This document shows positions 57,894-64,000 of a stretch of DNA of 64,000 nt, one piece after another. The notes under the pieces were generated by a model. The model did no database searches and was not told where the DNA came from. It worked only from the letters and a program-made list of their open reading frames with translations. Position 1 is the stretch's first letter, and the number at the start of each line of letters is the position of its first letter. The translations under genes were made by a program, and so were the position numbers. The DNA is from Flavobacterium sp. (GTDB taxonomy: Bacteria > Bacteroidota > Bacteroidia > Flavobacteriales > Flavobacteriaceae), in assembly GCF_017744675.1 (NCBI RefSeq), contig NZ_JAGIAV010000004.1, positions 1,181,033 to 1,245,032 of the forward strand, in the 5' to 3' direction.

Positions 57894-58447
57894 TAGAAAA
57901 CTAATAAGTCTATTTCGTTGGCAGATGTATTGATTAAAACAATTCTAAAATCAAAATCTTCAATCTTAATTTTCTCTTGAATTGACTTTCGAATTACTTC
58001 CGAATTTAAAGAAAAGTTTTCGTCAAGCGGAATTTTCATATCTACAGAATTAAGATATTTTGAAGCTTTTTTATTGACAATAATTGAAGCTGCTATATAA
58101 AATCCGATGATTATGATTTGAAAGAACAACAATAATTCGATCTTTTCAAACGGATACATAATGTCTAGAATTGACAAGGTTATCGTTGCAAAGAGAAAGA
58201 TTATAGCGTTAACCGTAAAAGATTGCGTTCTAAATCGAAGTATCGAAAAAATTGCAAAAAGTCCAAAACCAATTCCAACTCCGATTTCTATTTTCGTAAA
58301 AAGATAACAGAGAGAAAAAGTACAAAGTCCAACAATAACCATCAACGGATTTATGGTGGCGTTGTCTTTTCTGTTAGAGAAAAAATACAAAACCAAAATC
58401 GAGAAAAACAGCAATAAAAATCGTCCTAAAAGCTCATTTAAATCCAT
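57890..58447 (-). CDS. DUF4956 membrane protein
   Basis: A 185-residue protein with four hydrophobic segments in the first 130 residues: LLGRFLLLFFSILVLYFFSN, INPLMVIVGLCTFSLCYLFT, IGVGIGFGLFAIFSIL and NAIIFLFATITLSILDIMYP, then a cytosolic C-terminal domain (KASKYLNSVDMKIPLDENFS ... FDFRIVLINTSANEIDLLVFY). I recognise DUF4956, whose members elsewhere sit beside polyphosphate (VTC/CYTH) genes. No such gene is here, and the neighbour is the dikinase-like protein, with stops overlapping by 4 bp. Function unknown. Confidence 0.82.
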   Translation of the reverse strand: MDLNELLGRFLLLFFSILVLYFFSNRKDNATINPLMVIVGLCTFSLCYLFTKIEIGVGIGFGLFAIFSILRFRTQSFTVNAIIFLFATITLSILDIMYPFEKIELLLFFQIIIIGFYIAASIIVNKKASKYLNSVDMKIPLDENFSLNSEVIRKSIQEKIKIEDFDFRIVLINTSANEIDLLVFY

Positions 58448-58533
58448 TTGTTAGCATAATTGGTTAATCAAATGTAAACAATTTATACTTAACCTTTTTA
58501 TTTTTCTAAGGAATCAATTCGCAACTTTTTACA

Positions 58534-59262
58534 TTACTGTTTTTTTGTTGATCCTACTTTTTCAGAAGCTTTATTCGTGTTTTTAGGGTCACTCATATTG
58601 ACTTCTTTCACCAATTTCCCTTTTTGATAAAACTGCCACATTCCAGCTTTTTTACCATTGACAAACTTTCCTTTAGAAGCAATTGATTTGTCTGAATCAT
58701 AAAAAACAGTTTCTCCGTTGTATTCGTTATTTTTAAAGTAAGATTCTTCTAGAAGCGTTCCGTCAATACCTATTTTTTTATACGGTCCTTCTTTTAAACC
58801 GTTTTTATAAGTCATTTCTTCAGCAGTTTGACCATTTGGATAATAAATCGTTTTTAAACCTTCTAATTTCCCATTTTTATAATTTTCTACCGTCATTAAA
58901 ACTTTAGAAGCTTTATGATAATATTTCCATTCTCCTTCGCGAACTTTTCCAATTTCTTTTCCTTCACTTACTTTGTTTTTATTTTGATCGAAAAAGATGG
59001 TGTACGAACTTCCATCATTTGCACTAAAATCTCTTGTCGCAATAACATCTCCTTTTTTTGTATCATCAAAGAATTTAAAAACACCCGTTTCTTTTCCATG
59101 GTCAAAAGTTCCTTCGTAGCGAGGACGTTTAGATTCGGCATAAGTTCCTTTCCAAAGTCCGTCTTTTTTTCCTGTTGCATCTGTTTTATTAATATCTGTT
59201 TGCGCATTCGAAAATAATGTTGCTAGTAATAATACTCCAAATGTGATTTTTTTTGAGATCAT
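58534..59262 (-). CDS. Exported MORN-repeat protein (YwqK-like)
   Basis: A 242-residue protein with signal peptide MISKKITFGVLLLATLFSNAQ and repeated MORN-type units: DGLWKGTYAE, YEGTFDHGKETGVFKFFDD, REGEWKYYHKAS, YKNGKLEGLKTIYYPNGQ and YKNGLKEGPYKKIGIDG, KKAGMWQFYQKGK. Related proteins are named YwqK antitoxins, but no toxin gene is adjacent and the exported state argues against it. Function unknown; MORN repeats may bind lipid or protein. Confidence 0.8.
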   Translation of the reverse strand: MISKKITFGVLLLATLFSNAQTDINKTDATGKKDGLWKGTYAESKRPRYEGTFDHGKETGVFKFFDDTKKGDVIATRDFSANDGSSYTIFFDQNKNKVSEGKEIGKVREGEWKYYHKASKVLMTVENYKNGKLEGLKTIYYPNGQTAEEMTYKNGLKEGPYKKIGIDGTLLEESYFKNNEYNGETVFYDSDKSIASKGKFVNGKKAGMWQFYQKGKLVKEVNMSDPKNTNKASEKVGSTKKQ

Positions 59263-59315
59263 GGTAAATTCTATTTTTATAAGCTTAACGAAAATCTAAA
59301 TTATAAAGTATAATG

Positions 59316-59352
59316 GTATAAAAAAATCCCGATTAAATCGAGATTTTTTTTA
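59316..59352 (-). terminator. Terminator downstream of yidC
   Basis: AAAAAATC-CCGATT and AATCGAGATTTTTT pair with mismatches in the middle; the reverse strand has a T run after the hairpin. It ends the pyrG-yidC transcript. Confidence 0.7.
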
Positions 59353-59359
59353 TTAAGAA

Positions 59360-61276
59360 TTATTTCTTTTTCTTGTTCTGAGCTTTTGCTGCCTCTTGTT
59401 GTTCCATCACTTCTTGAAGACGTTGCTGAAACTTGCTTGGCTTTTTAGGCTCTCTTTGTTTGTTTTCTTGAATTTGAGCGTGAATTTTATCACTATCTAC
59501 AATATAATTCTTGATCACAAACATAATTCCGATCGTAATTAAGTTCGAAATGAAGTTGTATAAAGACAATCCTGAACCGTAGTTGTTGAAGAAAATTAAC
59601 ATCATTAATGGCGAAACATAAATCATGATTTTCATCATTTTTGCCATATCTGGCATTCCTTCTTGCTGAGGAGCGGCCATTTGCTGATCTCCAGAAGTCA
59701 TTTTCATGTAGAAGAAAATCGCAATTGCAGCCAAAATTGGGAACAAACTGATGTGATCTCCGTACATTGGAATGTTGAATGGCAGTTTTACTACCGAGTC
59801 AAAAGAAGATAAATCGTCTGCCCAAAGGAAGCTTTTTTGTCTTAGTTCAAACGCTGCAGGGAAGAACTGGAACGATGCATACATAAAAGGCAACTGAATC
59901 AATGCCGGAATACATCCTGCCATTGGGTTTACACCTGCTTTATTGTACAGTTTCATTGTTTCCTGCTGTTTCTTCATTGGGTCTTTTTTGAATTTTTCTC
60001 CCAACTCTGCAATATCAGGTCTTAAAACTTTCATTTTTGCCTGAGACAAGAATGATTTATACGTAATTGGCGACATTGCCAATTTGATAATGATCGTAAA
60101 AATAATAATCGCGATTCCTAATGACAATCCGATTGTTGAGCTCAAGAAACCGAATAAAGGAATGAAAATCCATTTATTGATCCATCCGAAGATTCCCCAT
60201 CCTAGTGGGATAATCTTTTCGAAGTTTTTATCGTAAGCTTTTAATGTTTTGTAATCTGCAGGACCCATATACAAATTCATTTTGTAATCGATCTCTCCAT
60301 TTGAAAATGCTAAAGGCAAATTAGCTCTAAACTGTTTTGTAAAAACAGTGTCGATTTTATCGTCTTTAACTAAATCATCAGATTGTAATTTTGAAGTTTC
60401 AAAAGGTTTATCTGTAGATAAAATCGTGGTAAAGAAGTGCTGTTTGAAAGCTACATAACTTAATTTTGTAGGCGTTTCTTCTTTTCCTTGCCCGTGTGAG
60501 CTTACGTTATTGTATTTAGATTCTTCGTATTTGTAATCGATTTGCGCATAACGATTTTCATACGCAACGCTTTTTTCGTTTCTGTATGTTTTTAAATCCC
60601 ATTGCATATCAACTGGTTTAGCAGCATTTAAAACTCTGCTTAAACCTTGAGAACGAATATCAAAACCAACTAAATAATCGTTTGGTTTAAGAATGTATTT
60701 GTATTCTAAAAATTCGTTAGCTCCTGCTTTCAAACGCATAGACAAAACTTGGTCTGCACCAATTTTTTCTAATGTTGGCTCAAAATACAAATCTTTAGAA
60801 TTTAATGTTCTATTGTCTGTAGTAAGTAGCTGTAAATTTAAATTTGAGTTGTTGTTTTTGATTAACTCAACTAATTGACCAGAACCTTTTTTTAATCTCT
60901 CGAATTCTTTTAAAGTCGCTTCAACAATATATCCACCTTTATTAGCAATCTTCAATCTTAATTTTTCGTTTTCGATTGTAGTAAAAGCTTCTTTTGCAGA
61001 AGGAAGCGTTGCAGAATAAGCAAATCCTCCTAAAGTTTTTTGCAATTGTGCCAATTGAACTGTATCTCCAGGAGTTACAGCTGCAGCTGGTAATGACGCA
61101 GTTTTAGCTTTGTCTGCTTTTGCTTGTGCTTCTTGTTTAGCAACTAATTCTTTCTTCGCTTTTTCAGCAGCGATTTCTTTTTCAGAAGGCTGATTTTGGT
61201 ACATAATCCAAATCAAAATTCCGAATATCAATACAAAACCGATGATCGAATTAAGGTCTAATTTTTTTTCTTCCAT
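59360..61276 (-). CDS. yidC: Membrane protein insertase YidC
   Basis: A 638-residue inner-membrane insertase. The Gram-negative form: an N-terminal helix (LNSIIGFVLIFGILIWIMYQN), a large periplasmic beta domain (about 60-370), then the core with KWIFIPLFGFLSSTIGLSLGIAIIIFTIII, LAMSPITYKSFLSQAKMKVL, GCIPALIQLPFMYASFQFFP and LIFFNNYGSGLSLYNFISNL. The cytosolic C-terminal tail is Lys/Gln rich (AKAQNKKKK). It starts 80 bp after pyrG on the same strand. yidC following pyrG is common in Bacteroidota. Confidence 0.95.
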   Translation of the reverse strand: MEEKKLDLNSIIGFVLIFGILIWIMYQNQPSEKEIAAEKAKKELVAKQEAQAKADKAKTASLPAAAVTPGDTVQLAQLQKTLGGFAYSATLPSAKEAFTTIENEKLRLKIANKGGYIVEATLKEFERLKKGSGQLVELIKNNNSNLNLQLLTTDNRTLNSKDLYFEPTLEKIGADQVLSMRLKAGANEFLEYKYILKPNDYLVGFDIRSQGLSRVLNAAKPVDMQWDLKTYRNEKSVAYENRYAQIDYKYEESKYNNVSSHGQGKEETPTKLSYVAFKQHFFTTILSTDKPFETSKLQSDDLVKDDKIDTVFTKQFRANLPLAFSNGEIDYKMNLYMGPADYKTLKAYDKNFEKIIPLGWGIFGWINKWIFIPLFGFLSSTIGLSLGIAIIIFTIIIKLAMSPITYKSFLSQAKMKVLRPDIAELGEKFKKDPMKKQQETMKLYNKAGVNPMAGCIPALIQLPFMYASFQFFPAAFELRQKSFLWADDLSSFDSVVKLPFNIPMYGDHISLFPILAAIAIFFYMKMTSGDQQMAAPQQEGMPDMAKMMKIMIYVSPLMMLIFFNNYGSGLSLYNFISNLITIGIMFVIKNYIVDSDKIHAQIQENKQREPKKPSKFQQRLQEVMEQQEAAKAQNKKKK

Positions 61277-61355
61277 TATAATTTAAAAAAGTTATTCATT
61301 GAAGTCTATTAGTACTGAGTCTATCTCAAAAGTTACAAACTTCTCCAAATATTAA

Positions 61356-62972
61356 TTACTGTTTTTTGTGCGCATTTACAGCGGCTGCCACAAAGTTTAC
61401 AAAAATAGGGTGCGGATTTGCAACTGTACTCTTGTATTCTGGATGGTATTGTACACCAATGAAGAATGGGTGGTTTTCAAGCTCTACGATTTCTACTAAA
61501 CCTGTATCTGGGTTAACCCCAGACGCTTTTAAACCTGCTTTTTGCAATTCATCAGCATATTTATTGTTATACTCATAACGGTGGCGGTGACGCTCCGAAA
61601 TAGTTTTTTCTCCGTAAATTCTATACGCTAAAGTGTCTGGTTTAATATCACATTTCCAAGCACCTAAACGCATTGTTCCTCCTTTATCCGTCACATTTTT
61701 CTGCTCTTCCATTAAACTCACAACCGGATGAGTCGTTTTATCGTTCATCTCTGTAGAATTGGCTTCAGCGTAACCTAAAATATTTCTAGAATATTCGATA
61801 ACAGACATTTGCATTCCTAAACAAATTCCGAAGAAAGGAATATTGTTTTCACGCACAAAACGAACTGCTTCAATTTTTCCTTCAATACCTCTTTCTCCAA
61901 AACCTGGAGCAACTAAAACTCCATCAAGAGTTCCTAATTTCTCTTCTACATTTTCAGCATTAATATGCTCTGAGTGAATAGAAATTACATTTACTTTAGT
62001 CTCATTTGCAGCACCTGCATGAATAAACGCCTCTAAAATAGATTTGTAGCAATCCTGCATTTCTACATATTTTCCAACTAAACCAATGTTTACCGTTTGT
62101 TTTGGACTTTTTAATCTTTTTAAGAAAGTATTCCAAGTTTTTAAATCTGGAGATGCTTTTTTAGGAAGATCTAATTTCTTTAAAGCCACAACATCTAATC
62201 CTTCTTCAAGCATTAAATTTGGAACTTCATATATAGTAGAAGCATCAATTGACTGAATAACTGCTTCTTTCTTTACATTACAGAATAAAGCTAATTTTTG
62301 GCGCAATTCCTGAGACAATTCGTGCTCTGTTCTGCAAACCAAAATATCGGCTTTAATACCACTCTCCATTAAAGTTTTAACAGAGTGCTGTGTTGGTTTT
62401 GTTTTTAATTCACCTGCTGCAGCCAAATAAGGAACTAATGTCAAATGAATAACGATTCCGTTATTTTCACCTAATTCCCAAACCAATTGACGAACAGATT
62501 CTATATAAGGTAGAGATTCGATATCACCAACAGTACCACCAATTTCAGTAATAACAATATCATAATCGCCAGATTTTCCTAGCAATTGCATTCTGTCTTT
62601 GATTTCGTTTGTGATATGAGGAACAACTTGAACCGTTTTTCCTAAAAATTCTCCTCTTCTTTCTTTTTCAATAACCGAAAGATAAACTCTTCCTGTAGTA
62701 ACATTATTAGCTTGAGAAGTAGGAACGTTCAAGAAACGCTCGTAGTGTCCTAAGTCTAAGTCCGTTTCAGCTCCATCATCTGTCACATAACATTCTCCGT
62801 GTTCGTACGGGTTTAGTGTCCCCGGATCTACGTTAATGTATGGATCAAATTTCTGAATAGTCGTGCGGTACCCTCTTCCTTGTAACAATTTTGCCAAAGA
62901 TGCCGCGATAATCCCTTTTCCTAATGAAGAGGTCACACCTCCTGTAACAAAAATATATTTTGTTTGATTCAT
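61356..62972 (-). CDS. pyrG: CTP synthase
   Basis: A 538-residue enzyme making CTP from UTP, ATP and glutamine. N-terminal amidoligase: KYIFVTGGVTSSLGKGI (P-loop), FDPYINVDPGTLNPYEHGE, EIGGTVGDIESLPYIE. C-terminal glutaminase: LVAPGFGERGIEG, FFGICLGMQMSVIEYSRN (nucleophile Cys), and GVQYHPEYKS (His and Glu of the triad). Full length. Upstream on the reverse strand are TACTTTTG and TAAATTTG in tandem (63011-63026), either of which can act as -7. Confidence 0.97.
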   Translation of the reverse strand: MNQTKYIFVTGGVTSSLGKGIIAASLAKLLQGRGYRTTIQKFDPYINVDPGTLNPYEHGECYVTDDGAETDLDLGHYERFLNVPTSQANNVTTGRVYLSVIEKERRGEFLGKTVQVVPHITNEIKDRMQLLGKSGDYDIVITEIGGTVGDIESLPYIESVRQLVWELGENNGIVIHLTLVPYLAAAGELKTKPTQHSVKTLMESGIKADILVCRTEHELSQELRQKLALFCNVKKEAVIQSIDASTIYEVPNLMLEEGLDVVALKKLDLPKKASPDLKTWNTFLKRLKSPKQTVNIGLVGKYVEMQDCYKSILEAFIHAGAANETKVNVISIHSEHINAENVEEKLGTLDGVLVAPGFGERGIEGKIEAVRFVRENNIPFFGICLGMQMSVIEYSRNILGYAEANSTEMNDKTTHPVVSLMEEQKNVTDKGGTMRLGAWKCDIKPDTLAYRIYGEKTISERHRHRYEYNNKYADELQKAGLKASGVNPDTGLVEIVELENHPFFIGVQYHPEYKSTVANPHPIFVNFVAAAVNAHKKQ

Positions 62973-63010
62973 TCTGTTGTTGTTTGTAAGTAGTTGTGTA
63001 AAAAACTTGG

Positions 63011-63026
63011 CAAAAGTACAAATTTA
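63011..63026 (-). promoter_or_regulatory. Tandem -7 elements of pyrG
   Basis: On the reverse strand TAAATTTG (63019-63026) and TACTTTTG (63011-63018) are adjacent, each matching TAnnTTTG. No clear -33 element is visible at the normal distance. Confidence 0.5.
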
Positions 63027-63190
63027 ATTAGACAATTTGCTAATTAGAAAATTAGAAAATGTGTCAATTAGAAAATTTAAGAAATAGATAAGTGATATTA
63101 GAAAACAATGAATTAAATTCACTTTAAAACAACATTTTAATGTCATCTCCTTAAACATTATCTAATTTTCTTATTTTCTCATTATCTTAA
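63027..63190. repeat. Inverted 8-bp arrays ATTAGnnn / CTAATnnn
   Basis: ATTAG cores at 63027, 63043, 63051 and 63067 all lie on one 8-bp phase (gaps of 8 or 16). CTAAT, CTTAT, CTCAT, CTTAA cores at 63162, 63170, 63178, 63186 form the opposing arm. Same type as at 16767-16854. It lies between pyrG and the DUF3820 gene. Confidence 0.8.
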
Positions 63191-63195
63191 TTATT

Positions 63196-63426
63196 TTAAG
63201 GTTTCGGATATTGTTTCTTAATCGTACGAATTAATTCCTCTAATCCATTAAGTTTTAATTCGTAAATAAGCTGCAATTGCTGGCCAAGCTCTCCTTTTGG
63301 AAATCCTTTATTATGATACCAAACCACGTAATATTCTGGAAGATCAATTAAATATTTTCCTTCATACTTTCCGAAAGGCATTTTGGTGTGCGCTAATTTT
63401 ATGAGTTGTTTTTTGTCTTGATCCAT
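63196..63426 (-). CDS. DUF3820 family protein
   Basis: A 76-residue cytosolic protein starting at ATG 63426 (MDQDKKQLIKLAHTKMPFGK); the extra 22 residues upstream (ending FFFLKKN) are not credible. Family motifs: MPFGKYEGKYLIDLPEYYVV and WYHNKGFPKGELGQQL. DUF3820 occurs in many bacteria; no function is established. It is between pyrG and nagB on the same strand. Confidence 0.8.
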   Translation of the reverse strand: MDQDKKQLIKLAHTKMPFGKYEGKYLIDLPEYYVVWYHNKGFPKGELGQQLQLIYELKLNGLEELIRTIKKQYPKP

Positions 63427-63555
63427 GTTTTTTTTAAGAAAAAAGAAGCAAGAAGAAAGACGCTGTCTTCTTCTTGCTTCAATTATATGCAAAGCTATTA
63501 TTAATTTGCCACAGATTAAAATGATTCACACTGATTATTTACCAAAATAAAAAAA

Positions 63556-63722
63556 CTTAGAACCTTAGTATCTTAGCATCTTAGAACTTAAATAAAAAAG
63601 AAGCAAGAAAAAAGAACCAATTTCCGTTCCCTCTTCCTGCTTCAAAAATATTATTTATTCTAATTATCGAAGAAACTAAAAAAAACTTAGAGTCTTAACA
63701 ACTTAGAACCTTAGCATCTTAA
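63556..63722. repeat. Two same-orientation CTTAGnnn 8-bp arrays
   Basis: First array: CTTAG cores at 63556, 63564, 63572, 63580, and CTTAA at 63588. Second array: CTTAG 63686, CTTAA 63694, CTTAG 63702 and 63710, CTTAA 63718. All exact 8-bp steps. Both point the same way, unlike the inverted pairs elsewhere. The last core (63718-63722) overlaps the nagB stop codon at 63719-63721. Confidence 0.82.
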
Positions 63723-64000
63723 TAATGCCATCTCACGAAAGCCTCCATAGCCGCATAAGTCGCTAGACCTAATTGATGGTACAATTCGGCTGTTTCGCGG
63801 TTTCTGTCTTCAGCTCTCTGCCAGAACTCTCTTGCGTCTGTTCCTTGAAAAACCACTCCATCTTTTTGAGATTGGTGTTTAAAGATTCCGTGACGTTTTG
63901 CTAAAACCTGATCAGGGCTCATCGGAACTGCCATTTCAACTTCGTCAATTCCCCATTCTTGCCAAGCTCCACGGTATAACCACAACCAGCAGTCGTTCAT
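63719..64000 (-). CDS. nagB: Glucosamine-6-phosphate deaminase-type protein, 3' part
   Basis: The frame is open to the window edge at 64000, so the Met there is internal and the N-terminal part is missing. The visible 93 residues, MNDCWLWLYRGAWQEWGIDE then MSPDQVLAKRHGIFKHQSQK, DGVVFQGTDAREFWQRAEDR and AMEAFVRWHY, match the C-terminus of the long (about 640-residue) Bacteroidota NagB-type enzyme that converts GlcN6P to Fru6P and ammonia. The catalytic part lies outside the window. An octamer array abuts its stop codon. Confidence 0.82.
   Translation of the reverse strand: MNDCWLWLYRGAWQEWGIDEVEMAVPMSPDQVLAKRHGIFKHQSQKDGVVFQGTDAREFWQRAEDRNRETAELYHQLGLATYAAMEAFVRWHY

Noticed and set aside
58534..59262. 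Toxin-antitoxin antitoxin (YwqK label)
   Set aside because: The protein has a signal peptide and MORN repeats, with no toxin gene next to it.
1..64000. tRNA, rRNA, prophage or IS element
   Set aside because: No cloverleaf, rRNA segment, integrase or transposase was recognised on either strand by eye; a tRNAscan/ISfinder run would be decisive.

Overview
This is an AT-rich chromosomal segment from a member of the Bacteroidota, almost certainly Flavobacterium or a close relative in the Flavobacteriaceae. The signs are flavobacterial -7 elements (TAnnTTTG) ahead of many genes, start codons with no clear Shine-Dalgarno sequence, a subtilase with a type IX secretion C-terminal sorting domain, lipoproteins with SC/AC lipoboxes, Bacteroidota-type families (DUF937, DUF4834, DUF3810, DUF4268, DUF3820, DUF4956, YfhO) and a long NagB-type deaminase. 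I see no prophage, insertion sequence, CRISPR array, rRNA or tRNA. It looks like ordinary core genome with a few accessory insertions.

Layout. 1-16.7 kb: DUF937 tail, small membrane proteins, a LolD-like ABC ATPase with an unusual membrane-hairpin insertion, a DUF2400 protein, an RNA helicase, a periplasmic lactonase, then a forward run (BatA-type membrane protein, dihydroorotase homologue lacking its HxH metal site, small membrane protein, carboxylesterase, isochorismatase-like hydrolase), small reverse genes with a PhnP-like hydrolase, a 486-residue conserved protein, a thiol peroxidase and an endonuclease III without Fe-S cysteines. 16.8-24.9 kb: TPR protein, ECF sigma factor with a 47-residue small protein behind it, uvrA, MscS channel. 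24.9-31.2 kb, reverse strand: cell-surface polysaccharide genes (YfhO, GT4 glycosyltransferase, Wzx-like flippase) interrupted by a two-gene nucleotidyltransferase cassette. 31.3-44.7 kb: outer-membrane and GNAT-like proteins, an alpha-oxoamine synthase, NYN/LOTUS protein, glutamate-synthase-like protein, two paralogous lipoproteins, GH88 hydrolase, rdgB, a DeaD-type helicase, a carboxypeptidase-regulatory-like protein. 44.8-64 kb: DHCW cupin, pepD, DUF3810, a second ECF sigma factor with a membrane partner, acyltransferase, NUDIX, a flavin oxidoreductase/subtilase/mnmA operon, an exported dikinase-like protein facing DUF4956, then yidC, pyrG, DUF3820 and the 3' end of nagB.

The most distinctive feature is intergenic. 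Many gene ends carry arrays of short units in strict 8-bp phase (CTTAGnnn, CTTTGnnn, CTAATnnn), 7-bp phase (GTTTCAn, CTTTyGA, AATTCCA) or 9-bp phase. They are often arranged as inverted pairs flanking a terminator hairpin, so whole intergenic spaces could fold into one large stem. There are also two copies of a second element with similar outer flanks and a different inner palindrome (2757-2842 and about 15883-16023). Protein-level highlights are the exported phosphohistidine/ATP-grasp protein (56016-57893) and the ABC ATPase with two predicted membrane helices inside its nucleotide-binding domain (1870-2757).
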